Below, in pieces: positions 44,426 to 54,900 of a stretch of 64,000 nucleotides of DNA (positions are counted from its first letter, which is position 1; each line of letters opens with the position of its first letter). Source of the stretch: Synechococcus sp. ROS8604 (GTDB lineage: Bacteria; Cyanobacteriota; Cyanobacteriia; PCC-6307; Cyanobiaceae); the NCBI RefSeq assembly GCF_014279655.1, contig NZ_CP047946.1:806001-870000 (forward strand). Reading direction: 5' to 3'. The notes beneath the pieces were generated by a model. It saw only the letters and a list, made by a program, of their open reading frames with translations, did not search any database and had not been told where the DNA came from. The position numbers were made by a program, and so were the translations under genes.

Positions 44426-46069
44426 ATGTCAGTCCTCAGTGTGTTCGATGGTTCCTCACGAGCCTTGGAGATCGTTCGGATCGTCTCCCGCCATGAGTGG
44501 TCGTTTCTCTCTCAGCTCCTCAACCGAGGCGATGCTTCTGAAACGCGGCTGCCCCTGCCCTCGGTGCTGTGCAACATCCTCACGGAATTGGGCCCCGTTT
44601 ACGTGAAGCTGGGCCAGCTGTTGAGCACACGCCCCGATCTCCTGGGGGACGACTACATCGCGGCGTTGAGCCAATTGCAGGCGGATGTTCCGGCTGTGCC
44701 CTGGGAGCAATTGAAACCCCAATTGGAGCAAGAGCTGGGCTGCTCGGTTGACGAGGCCTTCTCAACCTTCGATGAAACGCCGATTGCGGCTGGAAGTGTG
44801 GGGCAGGTATATAGGGCGAGCTTGCCTGAGCTGGGTGCCGTGGCGGTGAAGGCCTTGCGGCCCGGGATTGCTGCCCAGGTGGAAGAAGACGGTCGCTTGC
44901 TGCGCAAGATTGCCGCCCTTGCTGCAGCCACGTCTCTCGGCAGTTTGTATGACTTTGTCGGTCTTGCCGACCAGGTGCTGGAGGCCTTGGTGCGCGAGCT
45001 GGATTTCAGAATTGAGGCCTCCAACACGCTGCGGTTGCAGCGCAGTTTGGAGGAATCGAACTTTGTTCCAAACGGACAGATTCGCCTTCCTCAGGTGGTG
45101 AAGTCCTTGTCGGGCCGTAGCGTTTTGGTGCTCGAGTGGATCGAGGGCGCATCGATCCTCAGCCCTGCAGGTCGGGAGGCCCTCGAGGCTGGGCCGGGCT
45201 TGGTGGCCACCACCACGGCCCTGCTTGGCGCTTTTGTGCAGCAATACTTCGTGGATGGGTTCTTTCATGCCGATCCCCATCCCGGCAATCTCAAAGTGCT
45301 CGCCGATGGCAAGGTGATCCTGCTGGATGCGGGCATGGTGGGTCAGTTTGATCCGCGCACGCGCAGCAACCTGCTGGATCTTGTCTTGGCGCTGATCAAT
45401 CAGGACGGTGCCCGTGCAACCGATGTGTTGGAGCAAATTGCGCCACCGGCACGGGGGGGGAAAGTGGATCGTCAGCATTTGCAGCGCCAGCTGGATCAGC
45501 TGATTGCTCTCAGTTTTTCCAAGCCGTTGGAGGAATTGAATTTCGCCCTGTTCCTCGCTTCCTTGCTGCAGCTGGCGAACCGCTCTGGGTTAAGGGTGCC
45601 GGGAACCCTGGGCCTGTTTGTGAAGTCCGTCACCAATTTGGAAGGGGTGGGCAATTCTTTGAACCCGGCCTTCAGTTTCACCGGGGAGATGCAGCCGTTG
45701 GTGGCCCAGCTCCTGGCCCGTGCCGTGATGCTGCCTCAAGAACGGCTGATGCAGTTTGGCCTCGATTTACGCAATCTCACGATTGATTCTCCGCGGCAGT
45801 TGAGTCAGCTGTTGCGGCGCTTTAGCAGTGATGAATTGGTGTTTGCCATTCAGCTGGAGGGGCTTGATGCCATGCGCGCCAGCTTGGACCGGATGTCGCA
45901 ACGGGTGTCGTTGGCGATTCTTGTGGCATCGCTGCTGCTGAGTGCCACGGTGATGGCCACCTTGGCCCAACAACCTCTGCTGAGGGATGTCAGCGAGGGG
46001 TTATTTGTTGGGGCCACTCTGTTTGGCCTCTGGTTGATCGTCTCGTTGCTGCGCTCGAGTCGTCGATGA
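44426..46069 (+). CDS. ABC1/UbiB-family atypical kinase
   Basis: 547 residues. It has the family KxGQ motif (LGPVYVKLGQLLSTRPDLLG, ~54-73), the Ala-rich loop AAGSVGQVYRA replacing the P-loop (~121-131), VAVKALRPG, ELDFRIEASNTLRLQ, and the catalytic/metal motifs FFHADPHPGN (~278) and LLDAGMVG (~298). The C-terminus carries two hydrophobic segments (LAILVASLLLSATVMATLA; LFVGATLFGLWLIVSLL) that anchor it in the membrane. Relatives (UbiB, plastid ABC1K) act in prenyl-quinone or tocopherol metabolism. Convergent with the next gene, 6 bases apart. Confidence 0.93.
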   Translation: MSVLSVFDGSSRALEIVRIVSRHEWSFLSQLLNRGDASETRLPLPSVLCNILTELGPVYVKLGQLLSTRPDLLGDDYIAALSQLQADVPAVPWEQLKPQLEQELGCSVDEAFSTFDETPIAAGSVGQVYRASLPELGAVAVKALRPGIAAQVEEDGRLLRKIAALAAATSLGSLYDFVGLADQVLEALVRELDFRIEASNTLRLQRSLEESNFVPNGQIRLPQVVKSLSGRSVLVLEWIEGASILSPAGREALEAGPGLVATTTALLGAFVQQYFVDGFFHADPHPGNLKVLADGKVILLDAGMVGQFDPRTRSNLLDLVLALINQDGARATDVLEQIAPPARGGKVDRQHLQRQLDQLIALSFSKPLEELNFALFLASLLQLANRSGLRVPGTLGLFVKSVTNLEGVGNSLNPAFSFTGEMQPLVAQLLARAVMLPQERLMQFGLDLRNLTIDSPRQLSQLLRRFSSDELVFAIQLEGLDAMRASLDRMSQRVSLAILVASLLLSATVMATLAQQPLLRDVSEGLFVGATLFGLWLIVSLLRSSRR

Positions 46070-46075
46070 GTGCGA

Positions 46076-47701
46076 TCAGGACAAGCCCATCAGCCAGGGG
46101 TATTTGAGTCCAAACAGATCCAGTTGATCCATCACGCGTTTGTTGATGCTGCGCCCGAGCACAACCTGTGGTTCGTCGGCGCGAATCGGGATCACAGGGT
46201 GTGGAAGGGCCTGAGATGGCGTTGTTCCGGAGATGATCTCGCGTCTGAGCAGTGAATTTCCGGCTTCTAAACCACAGACATAGGCACGCTCCTGGCAGAG
46301 CCCTTTGGCGCCGAATTCCCGATCTCCCATTCGCACCCAGTCGCCCGCGCAGACGATCGAGGCCACGGAGGTTTCCAGCGGTGGGCGCTGCTGGAAACTT
46401 CCCGGGGAAAACAGCGACACCGACCCCGGATAACGCTGCACCTCCTGATCCACCACCTGGGCTGTGCGGAAGGCCGGCTGCACCATCGGCAACAACTCCT
46501 GCATCAGGGAATCGACAATCCCCTGATCGCTGAGTTCAGCTATCGCTGTGGCGTTATAGAAGTCGCTTGCGACCACAGACCCTTGCACGGGATCAGCACC
46601 CCAGAGCTCCTGCTGACTGTCCGCTTGCAGCTGATCCAGCATGAAGAAGGTGGCGCCGGATCCTTGCAGGGCCGGACAACGCGACAACACATTGGCGGGA
46701 TCGGCAACCGGCACCTTGCGATCAAGCCACAAGCGCACGGACACCACGTCAATGGCGTTGAGATGGCCGGCTTGCACCAGCTCCGGGGATAGAGCCGCAC
46801 ACTCCGGTGAGTTGGCCATCAGGGCCCCCATCCCCTTGGCGCCCACCGCCAGCACCACGGCATCCACAGCCTTGATCACAGCGCTGCGGCCGCTGCTGAC
46901 CGAGAGGGTCTCCACCGAGCTCACCGATCTGCCATTGGGGGAGACGTTCAGGCGTGATGCCAACGTTCCGCCGAGGACTTCCAGATGATGTTGGTGGCGC
47001 AAGCGCTGACTGAGTGGAGCCAACAGTTGCTCTGCGATGCTCTTGCGCTTGATCCAGCGCACATCAAAAGAATCCTGATGGGCCAAGGCGTAGTAGTACA
47101 GCAACTCCATCGTCACCGCCGCTGAGAGCTCTTCCGGTGGCTTGAACAGCCCCACCAGCAGGATTGGCCGCAGGAACTCATTGATCATCCGATCGCTGAT
47201 CCGCAACTGCTTGAACAGCGTGAGGGCATCGATGCCGTCGTACTGCTGGTACACCGCGTCGTTGCGGTTTAAATCGAGCATGGCGACCAGCAGCCCGGCG
47301 ATGCTGAGTCGATCGGAGACCGGCAACCGCTTGAAGTTGTTGAAGGTGGCGAAGGCCTGGCCCAGAGGGCTGGGTAGCTGAGGGCCATCACCAAACACCG
47401 GCGCTGTGGCTTCTAAGCCATCGGGAGACCAGAAGGCGCTGGTGGTGAACTCGGTGAAAATCTCGCCGAGCTGGAGCTCTTCCGTGAGGGCGTTGATGTT
47501 GGGATAGTCCTTCCAAAATCCCCGCGTCCCGGCCTCGAAGGGTTTGCCGCTTGGGGTGGTGAGCGGCGTGCTGCCGGTGGGATCACTGATCCCGTCGATC
47601 AAGGTCACGCGCACCCCGGCCTGGCAGAGGGATTTGGCGGCACCCCAGCCGGCCCATCCCGCTCCGATCACAACCACATGGGACGGGGTGTTGCTTGGCA
47701 T
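46076..47701 (-). CDS. FAD-dependent oxidoreductase (amine-oxidase / desaturase-like)
   Basis: 541 residues. The dinucleotide fold VVIGAGWAGWGAAKSLCQAG with the following VTLIDG lies at ~9-37, and a second FAD contact is at the C-terminal end (CAGDWVRMGDREFGAKGLCQ region, ~478-498). The arrangement suits the flavin amine oxidase/carotenoid-desaturase superfamily, common in cyanobacteria next to pigment or quinone genes. Substrate unknown. The start ATG is close to the nadK promoter on the other side. Confidence 0.85.
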   Translation of the reverse strand: MPSNTPSHVVVIGAGWAGWGAAKSLCQAGVRVTLIDGISDPTGSTPLTTPSGKPFEAGTRGFWKDYPNINALTEELQLGEIFTEFTTSAFWSPDGLEATAPVFGDGPQLPSPLGQAFATFNNFKRLPVSDRLSIAGLLVAMLDLNRNDAVYQQYDGIDALTLFKQLRISDRMINEFLRPILLVGLFKPPEELSAAVTMELLYYYALAHQDSFDVRWIKRKSIAEQLLAPLSQRLRHQHHLEVLGGTLASRLNVSPNGRSVSSVETLSVSSGRSAVIKAVDAVVLAVGAKGMGALMANSPECAALSPELVQAGHLNAIDVVSVRLWLDRKVPVADPANVLSRCPALQGSGATFFMLDQLQADSQQELWGADPVQGSVVASDFYNATAIAELSDQGIVDSLMQELLPMVQPAFRTAQVVDQEVQRYPGSVSLFSPGSFQQRPPLETSVASIVCAGDWVRMGDREFGAKGLCQERAYVCGLEAGNSLLRREIISGTTPSQALPHPVIPIRADEPQVVLGRSINKRVMDQLDLFGLKYPWLMGLS

Positions 47702-47855
47702 CGCTTGGGTTCGCCTCAGGGGGTGACTGAAACGCTACGCAGGGCCGGCTCTTAGGGGAGGGGCTGAGGGGAGGGGCTGGATTCAAAAAACAACCCGACG
47801 CTGCTGGGCGCCGATTTTTCTCATAAAGTGGTGCCGTTCTTTTGAAGCGCGATCG

Positions 47856-48764
47856 GTGCCCAGGGTCGGACTGATCGTGAATGACGGGAAGTCACTTGCC
47901 GTTGAGACCGCTCAAACGATTCAGGAGCGGCTGGAACTCGCCGGCCATGAGGTGGTGCGGGCAAGCAGTTCTGGAGGAATGGTGGGTTTCGCCAACCCAG
48001 ACCAGCACCTGCGCATGCTCGGGTACAACGCCTGTGTGCCCGAGGGATTTGATCCTTCGATGGTGCTGGCGATTGTGTTGGGAGGCGATGGCACCGTGCT
48101 GTCAGCAGCCCGCCAAACAGCACCGATTGGGGTGCCGATTTTAACGATCAACACCGGTCATCTCGGCTTTCTTGCGGAGGCTTACCTCGGTGATCTCGAC
48201 AAGGCTCTCGAGCAGATTCTCACCGAGCGCTGGACGATCGAAGAGCGCGCCAACATGGTGGTGAGCGTGATGCGCGGAGATCAAAGGCGCTGGGAAGCCT
48301 TGTCTCTCAACGAGATGGCGTTGCACCGAGAGCCGCTCACCAGCATGTGCCATTTCGAAATTGCGATTGGCCGGCATGCACCTGTTGATATTTCTGCTGA
48401 TGGAGTGATCCTGTCGACCCCGACAGGATCGACGGCCTATGCCCTTAGCGCTGGCGGCCCTGTGATCACCCCCGAATGCCCGGTGTTGCAACTCACGCCG
48501 ATTGCGGCCCATTCCTTGGCATCGCGTGCGCTCGTTTTTAGCGATCAGGAACCCGTCACCGTCTTTCCAGCCACGCCGGAGCGCCTGATGATGGTGGTGG
48601 ATGGAAGCGCAGGTTGTTACGTGTGGCCTGAGGACAGGGTTTTGATCCGGCGAAGTGACCATCCCGTGCGTTTTGTGCGCCTGTCGGACCATGAGTTTTT
48701 CCAGGTGTTGCGCAACAAGCTGGGCTGGGGCTTGCCCCATGTGGCGAAGCCTGATCGTCCATGA
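47856..48764 (+). CDS. nadK: NAD kinase
   Basis: 302 residues from GTG 47856. [11 protein letters not shown] (~75-85) is the kinase signature. [24 protein letters not shown] and the second Gly-rich motif [15 protein letters not shown] (~187-201) complete the fold. It phosphorylates NAD to NADP; cyanobacteria usually have two such genes. Its stop overlaps the start of the regulator gene (ATGA), so they are co-translated. Confidence 0.95.
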   Translation: MPRVGLIVNDGKSLAVETAQTIQERLELAGHEVVRASSSGGMVGFANPDQHLRMLGYNACVPEGFDPSMVLAIVLGGDGTVLSAARQTAPIGVPILTINTGHLGFLAEAYLGDLDKALEQILTERWTIEERANMVVSVMRGDQRRWEALSLNEMALHREPLTSMCHFEIAIGRHAPVDISADGVILSTPTGSTAYALSAGGPVITPECPVLQLTPIAAHSLASRALVFSDQEPVTVFPATPERLMMVVDGSAGCYVWPEDRVLIRRSDHPVRFVRLSDHEFFQVLRNKLGWGLPHVAKPDRP

Positions 48765-49444
48765 ACGATCAGGGGGTGTTGTTGTTGGTTGGTTCTGAGG
48801 CCTTGCAGCTCAAAGATCGCCTAGAAGCCTCGGGCTACACAGCTTTGGAGTGGAGGGCTGGGGATCGAGCCATTGCCTCTGATGGCCAGCAGCCGATGGC
48901 TGCGCTTGTATCGCCGGGCCAGCTGCCTCAAGTGGGGCAGCTCCGCCAGTGGTTTGGAGCGCTGCCGATTTTGTTTGGTGTGAGCGAAGACAGCATTGAG
49001 GCGCGAGAGCTCTGCTTCAGTTCCGGGGCGGATGATTTCTGGTTGTCCAGAAGTGCACCAAGCGATCTCTTGCAACGCTTGCGCCTCCATCTGTCTCTTC
49101 AGAAACGCAGGGAAGAGCACTGTTCTGTGGTGGTGGTGGGTGATTTGCAGCTTGAAACCGCTAGCGGCCTCGTGCGTCGTGGCACGCGGCTGATTGGCCT
49201 AACGGAGCGCGAATCGTCGTTGCTGCTGTTGCTGTTCAAGCAGCGGGGCAAGGTGGTGAGTCGTGAGCAAATCCTGCGCGAGGTTTGGAACGATGAGCAG
49301 GGGATGTCGAGCAATGTGGTGGAGGTGTACATCCGCTATCTCCGCCAAAAGCTTGAGGAGGGTGGTGACACCCGCTTGATTCACACCATTCGTGGCCGTG
49401 GTTATTGCCTGAACCATGGCGTTCCTTTCCTGAAGAGCTCCTGA
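48761..49444 (+). CDS. OmpR-type regulator with degenerate receiver domain
   Basis: 227 residues. The C-terminal ~100 form an OmpR/PhoB winged helix ([62 protein letters not shown]). The N-terminal ~115 resemble a receiver fold, but the beta-3 segment reads [11 protein letters not shown] with no phospho-accepting Asp, and the conserved Lys region reads DFWLSRSAP. The acidic pair after beta-1 is also absent. It is therefore probably a phosphorylation-independent pseudo-receiver regulator. It lies between nadK and a DUF192 gene, overlapping both. Confidence 0.85.
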   Translation: MNDQGVLLLVGSEALQLKDRLEASGYTALEWRAGDRAIASDGQQPMAALVSPGQLPQVGQLRQWFGALPILFGVSEDSIEARELCFSSGADDFWLSRSAPSDLLQRLRLHLSLQKRREEHCSVVVVGDLQLETASGLVRRGTRLIGLTERESSLLLLLFKQRGKVVSREQILREVWNDEQGMSSNVVEVYIRYLRQKLEEGGDTRLIHTIRGRGYCLNHGVPFLKSS

Positions 49445-49890
49445 TGGATGTATCTCCCCCGCAGCAATTGCCCCTTGAGGCGCAATGGTGCGTTCGCCCC
49501 GACACCTGTGTGCTCTTGGAAGTGGCAGATCAGCCCAACGAGCAACGGTTGGGTTTGATGCAGCGCCCGGCCTTGCCACCGCTGAGGGGAATGTGGTTTC
49601 CGTTTAAGCCGGCACGGCCGTTGCGCTTTTGGATGCTGAACACGCTTGCGCCACTCGACATGGTGTTTGTGCACCAGGATGAGGTGATTGCGATCGAGGC
49701 TGAGGTGCCGACCTGTCCGGCGTTGCCTTGCAAGAGCTTTGGACCGATGGCTGATGCGGACAGCGTGATTGAGCTAGGGGCAGGAGAGGCCAAGCGCCTG
49801 GGGCTTGCGATCGGAGACGCGGTGGTGATCGAAACGATCCAACCGGCAATGTCAGCCAATGAAGCAGAGATGGTACGTCCTAGAGACTAA
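49444..49890 (+). CDS. DUF192 family protein
   Basis: 148 residues. It shows the DUF192 pattern: EVADQPNEQRLGLMQRPALP, GMWFPFKPARPLRFWMLNTL, PLDMVFVHQDEVIAIEAEVP, and VIELGAGEAKRLGLAIGDAV. The usual family start MxPxxGMLFxF is here PPLRGMWFPF. No clear signal peptide, so it is probably cytoplasmic in this form. The ATG overlaps the regulator stop (TGATG). Function of the family is unknown. Confidence 0.85.
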   Translation: MDVSPPQQLPLEAQWCVRPDTCVLLEVADQPNEQRLGLMQRPALPPLRGMWFPFKPARPLRFWMLNTLAPLDMVFVHQDEVIAIEAEVPTCPALPCKSFGPMADADSVIELGAGEAKRLGLAIGDAVVIETIQPAMSANEAEMVRPRD

Positions 49891-49919
49891 AGTGTTACGT
49901 ATAGGTAACACAAAAGTGT

Positions 49920-50045
49920 CTAGCTGAAGAATCCTTTGGATTGGAGCCACAGCCCAACAGCGAGTAGGGGGCCAACCCCTGCAATGAAAAGGGTGATCTT
50001 GAGGCGCAGGGGTGACACCTGCGGTTTGCTTTCTCGAATCGACAT
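49920..50045 (-). CDS. Tiny single-helix membrane protein (41 aa)
   Basis: ATG 50043-50045 to TAG 49920-49922. The sequence is MSIRESKPQVSPLRLKITLF, then IAGVGPLLAVGLWLQSKGFF: a basic cytoplasmic tail and one transmembrane helix. It resembles the small photosynthesis-associated peptides of cyanobacteria in size and layout, but I cannot match it to a named subunit. It lies just downstream of cobL on the same strand. Confidence 0.6.
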   Translation of the reverse strand: MSIRESKPQVSPLRLKITLFIAGVGPLLAVGLWLQSKGFFS

Positions 50046-50101
50046 CCTGACCACCTTCAAAGGGCATGATTCTGCTCCTTTTTCGTTCGATCGCGTCAGG
50101 C

Positions 50102-51367
50102 TCAGTCCTGCCGAGGGGCGCTTCCCTTGAGGATCAACACCGGATTCATCGGAGCAAGCCGGGTGCCATCGGCCAGCGGTTGGCCGCGCCAGGCCTGCTG
50201 CTGACTCACCTTCACCGAGTACTTGGCGGCCTCGAGCACTGGCCTCAGCTCCGCTAAGGCTTCCAAGGTGGCAAGAGGAATCACCACGTCACCCTCGGGG
50301 GCCATGCACTGGATCACCTGCTCCAGCAGGGCCCTGCGTTTGCGGCCACCGCCACCAATCAGCACCCGGTCGGGGGCAGCTAAGGCAGCGGGAAGGTTGG
50401 GGAGTTCTTCCATGGCATCCCCCTCCAGCACTGCTGCTGGTTGAACCCCGAGGCGTTTGGCATTGGCGGCGATGAGCGAAGAACCACCGCTGCGCTGTTC
50501 AATGCAAAGCAACTGCAACTGCGGCCGCAGCCGCAGCGCTTCCAGGCCCACGCTGCCGGTGCCAGCACCAAGATCCCAGAGCACGCCGCTTGCAGGAAGG
50601 TTGAGCTCAGCGAGCAATTGGATCCGCACCTCCCGTTTGGTCATCAAGCCGGGGCGGTCGCTGTGTTGGAGAAACACACCATCCTCCAGGCCAAACAGAG
50701 GAAGTTGATCGGCGGGTGGAGCCGCTTGAGCTTCCGCGAGCAACACCACCAAATGCAGGGGGTGCAAATCGCTAGGCGTGGCTTGGCAGGGGGCCAGCCG
50801 TTGCACGCGCTCACTGCTGTGACCAAGCGATTCGCAGAGCCAGAGGGCATAGGCCGATTCCAGGCCGCTGCTGCGCAAGCTTTGGCGCACCTCGTCTACG
50901 CCACCGCGACTGGGATCGGTGAGCACGGCCAAGGCGCTGGGGCGTTGTTGCAAGCGCTGAGCGAGGGGTGCTGGGTCACGGCCATGCAGGCTGAGCCATT
51001 GCGCGTCCTGCCAGGGCCTGCCCAGTCGGGAAAATGCCAGTTGCAAGGACGAGGGGCCTGGATGAAAGCGCAGACGTTCGCGTCCCAGACGCTCGATCAA
51101 GATCCGGCCGATACCGAACCACAACGGATCACCGCTGGCCAGCACCACCGCGCGCTGATCCCTCCCGAGGGCCAACAACTCCTCGCTTAGAGCGATTGGA
51201 TTGTCACTGGCGATGCAACGCTGGCCTGCTGGGCACGCAGACCATTGCTGCAGTGCAGGGAGCATCCGTTTTGGGGCTGCCAGCAGGTGGGCTTGCTCCA
51301 CCAAGCGTTGAGCTCCGGGTTGGAGCGAGCCAGGGGCACCGGCGTCGGTGCCGATCACATCGATCAT
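50102..51367 (-). CDS. cobL: Precorrin-6Y C5,15-methyltransferase (CbiE-CbiT fusion)
   Basis: 421 residues from ATG 51367. The N-terminal half is a CbiE tetrapyrrole methylase (MIDVIGTDAGAPGSLQPGAQ, VVLASGDPLWFGIGRILIER, FHPGPSSLQLAFSRLG). The C-terminal half is CbiT, with the SAM motif GVLWDLGAGTGSVGLEAL (~258-275) after MTKREVRIQLLAELNL. It methylates C5 and C15 and decarboxylates in cobalamin-type corrin synthesis. It marks the left border of the replication/repair locus. Confidence 0.93.
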   Translation of the reverse strand: MIDVIGTDAGAPGSLQPGAQRLVEQAHLLAAPKRMLPALQQWSACPAGQRCIASDNPIALSEELLALGRDQRAVVLASGDPLWFGIGRILIERLGRERLRFHPGPSSLQLAFSRLGRPWQDAQWLSLHGRDPAPLAQRLQQRPSALAVLTDPSRGGVDEVRQSLRSSGLESAYALWLCESLGHSSERVQRLAPCQATPSDLHPLHLVVLLAEAQAAPPADQLPLFGLEDGVFLQHSDRPGLMTKREVRIQLLAELNLPASGVLWDLGAGTGSVGLEALRLRPQLQLLCIEQRSGGSSLIAANAKRLGVQPAAVLEGDAMEELPNLPAALAAPDRVLIGGGGRKRRALLEQVIQCMAPEGDVVIPLATLEALAELRPVLEAAKYSVKVSQQQAWRGQPLADGTRLAPMNPVLILKGSAPRQD

Positions 51368-51461
51368 GATGCAATTTCTCCAGATATACACCAGCTAAAA
51401 AGCAGTGGTTGCAATGGTTTTGCGCTTGTCATACAGATGGTGTGCACCTTGATTTCACGTT

Positions 51462-51632
51462 GTGAAGCCACTAATTCGGGAACAGCCAACAGAGCCCCTG
51501 GCGGTTCGCGCTGCCCCCAGTTTGATCCGCGAGCTAAATCGTGCCTCTGAGCAAACAGGCGCAAGCCGCAGCCGTCTTGTCCGCGAGTTCATCGAGATCG
51601 GGCTTAAGCGCCTGCCGAAGGACTGCGCCTGA
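51462..51632 (+). CDS. Small ribbon-helix-helix-like protein (56 aa)
   Basis: The only in-frame start is GTG 51462; stop TGA 51630-51632. After a Pro-rich lead the sequence APSLIRELNRASEQTGASRS, RLVREFIEIGLKRL fits the strand-helix-helix layout of Arc/CopG-type DNA-binding domains. It is the first gene of the locus that continues with the polymerase fusion and could be its regulator (inference). No strong ribosome site is visible. Confidence 0.5.
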   Translation: MKPLIREQPTEPLAVRAAPSLIRELNRASEQTGASRSRLVREFIEIGLKRLPKDCA

Positions 51633-51701
51633 GAAAAAAAATTCCCCCTGCCTTGCCGGGCCGGAGGGATCGTTCATGCAAATTTCACCCCCTTAATTCT
51701 A

Positions 51702-51866
51702 ATGAGCAACGGCATAGAAGACTTCTGGTCAGCACTTGAAATTGGTGCTCAAGAGGTGATTGAAGCTGATAAGGATTGGATTGAATCAGATGTCGAAATT
51801 CGTCTGATACGTGATCAGTTACGTGCTGAGTATCGACAGCGTTTTAAACGCAAACAGTTCGACTGA
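51702..51866 (+). CDS. Small hypothetical protein (54 aa) upstream of the polymerase fusion
   Basis: ATG 51702 to TGA 51864-51866. An acidic first half (SNGIEDFWSALEIGAQEVIE) is followed by a basic helix (RLIRDQLRAEYRQRFKRKQF). No family recognised. It is co-directional with the 51953 gene and 86 bases upstream of it, so it is probably in the same transcript. Confidence 0.5.
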   Translation: MSNGIEDFWSALEIGAQEVIEADKDWIESDVEIRLIRDQLRAEYRQRFKRKQFD

Positions 51867-51952
51867 CATGACCCTGCCCGGGTTCATAGGGCGCTTACTT
51901 AATCAACCTCAATAAATGACATGCGCTCTCAGACACTTGCGAGGCAAGACTT

Positions 51953-54900
51953 ATGGACCACAAGTTCGACCAGCTACAGGCACAAGAGTTCTTAGGTGCT
52001 CTTGGTAAAGAGCCCGAGACCACAAGGATTCGAGGTTTCTATGAAAAAACTGATCTTCGAAAAGGTGGTCGCAAAGGGAATCTATGCCCGAATCTAATAA
52101 ATGAATGGCAGGAGGATGGTCGCGGTGTTTATGTCGTTATCAATGAAGGAGGTGATAGGGATGAAGACATCACCCACTGCAATGCATTGTTCAACGAATG
52201 GGATGATCAGCCCAAGGAATGGCAGAAAACAGTATGGAAAGCCCTAGGCCTGCCTGAACCATCAATACAGGCCGATTCAGGTAATAAAAGCATCCACTCC
52301 TATTGGGTCTTAAGTGATTCGATATCAGCAAAGCAATTCAGAGAGCTACAAACGCGCCTAGCTGAATTCTGCAACTCTGACAGCACCCTTTTCAATCCAT
52401 CACGAGTGATGCGCCTTCCTGGCACCTGTCGTGGTGATGGCAAACCTGTTCGGCTGATTAGCAATACGGGGTATCAATATGACCACGCATTTTTTGATCA
52501 ACTGCTGCCACTACTCGAACAGGTTGAAAAGGAGAAGAAGGCACGCCGGTATAAATACGAACCAAGATCATTAGAAGAGATTCGCGATGCCCTAAGCACA
52601 ATTCCCCCACGGGTGCCTGGTACTGGCACTTACATCCAATACCGCAACATCCTGTGGGGCTTGATCAAAGCTGTTGGAGAAGCAGGTGGAACAAAGGACG
52701 ATGCAATTGCACTGATGAAGCAACACAGTCCGCAGTGGACTCACATCGACCAAGTTGCAAACTCTGGTGGTGATTTAGTGAATGCAGGATCGTTTTGGTT
52801 TCACGCAAAGGAAAACGGCTATCAGCTGAAGAACAACGGCACCTCATTTGGGTATCGGAAACAAGACCCCACACGCAAAGAAGTAGAGCAGCGCACCTAC
52901 TTAGAGCTGCTTAATGATCTTTTGGATGACACTGTGCGGAATCGAACTGATGAGGCAATGCCACTTCGAGCGGAATTGATCTCCAGATTTCGCGTGACAG
53001 GAGCCCAAGTCGAGGCTGCTCTATTCAAGATGCAGTTGCAGAAGGAGACAGGCAGTAAGACCAAGGCACCTCCTGACTCTCTTGATCTGAGTCGTATCAC
53101 AGGTCTGGATTATCAGGTTGATGGATTCATCGTCGAAAACGACCAAACCCAGATCTGGGGCAACGCTGGTAGCGGCAAAACCACGGTTGCCATCGGCATA
53201 TCCATAAGCGTGATTTACAGCGAAGGTTTCCTTGACCACGAACATCCGGCAAGGCGTGGCGCTGTTCTATTCATTGCTTCTGACAGCGGTCCTGCACCAC
53301 TTAAAGGAGCGATCCAAGATTTCGGTGTAGCCGAGCGACCTGAATTCAATGAAGGGCCAGGCAAACGATTTCATGTCTGGGCATCAGATCAAGATCAAGG
53401 CATGAGTGCTTGGTCTGCAGATCTACAGGGATGCATAAAGCTCCTCCATTTCGTTAAGGAATACTCCATTGACCTGGTGATCATCGACAGCTGTAAGGCC
53501 GCTCTTGCAGCTACTGATCTCGAATACACCGACAACAAAGGTGTAACAGCCCTTCTGACGTTCTTTAAGGAGGTGATCTGTCCGCACACCACGGTGATCT
53601 GGCTCAACCATGACGGTGCAAAGTCACGAGGTGGTGACTGTCCTGCTGGTGCAAAGGCGTGGAAGGAAATTCCATCCACTGTGCATCACATCACGGTGCC
53701 GTTTGATGAGGAGACAAAAAGACCAGCCAAGACTTATCGCCAATGGTTTGTTCAGAAGAACAGGCTTGGCGGCACGAGAGATTTTCTCTATAAATTTGCC
53801 GATGGCGAATTATCGGTCTTGAAAGGGCAAACAACTCATGGCAATTGCCATTCAGAGTTGGTGGAGGGGATGAGGCAGAAATATCTGAATTCGGACCTTG
53901 AGACATTTACTAAGCAAGATCTTTATAAGGTCTGCCCCACACATGGAGCAAAGACGGTCGCAAACACCCTGACCACAGCCACTAGGGCGAAGCACCCTGA
54001 GATATGCCGACGGGGTCGCGGTCTGTATGCATTGGCGCCCCGCCTTTTAGATGCACTTAAAAACGTGAGGTCTGAATCGGGAGGAACTTCTTCTAAATCA
54101 AGTTCTGAAAGGGCTTCTTCCAATATCCCGTCAACTTCCCGACCACCTGAATCGGGAAGTTCTCCAGGGTCGAGTGTTATTCCCGAGCCTGACCCTTGGG
54201 AAGATGTCGGGAAGAAGGCAAATCCCAGTCACACCAATGGATCTAATGGAAAGTCCTCCCACTCAAGTCCGCATGTAAAAGGGCTTTCGGGAACTGCTGG
54301 TGCATTGATGCCCAAGCCAAATCCCGCTCCAGTAAAGGGGTCTTGCGCGCCGGGCCAAACTGCGGACCTAAAAACAGCCACTAAAACGCCGCTTTGTGAA
54401 ACAAAATCGGCAGCTCAAGGCGCTTTTACGATTGACATTGAGCCAGTTGTTAACTCCTCGTCAACCAAAAAGAAGGCCAAACCGGTTCATAAGACGGCTG
54501 CGTTGTTAACACCGCCTCCAGCTGTCATTGCACCAGTGCCGCGGCCATATTTAGGAAAGCCACTCCCTGGGATCGATTACATCCACCGCGCGCAGGATCT
54601 ACCGAATCCCGATGGCCTGCCGATGTTGTGTGGCTTCGACTTAGAGACCTGGAACAAGCGCACTGATGTCTGGCGGCACAAAGCTTCGTTGTTCCCATCC
54701 CTGGGCGGTGAGATCCGTTTAGCCCAGGTGTTCGATGGCACCAACACCCTGGTAATCGATGTGGCATTGATCGGCCAGAAAGCAATCGATTGGCTCCGCG
54801 TACTTGCCCGGGATTGCGAGCGCACCTTGGTTGGCCACAACTTGTTATTCGAGGCAACCCATTTGATCGGCGCTGGGATTCGTCCGCTGTGCAATTGGTG

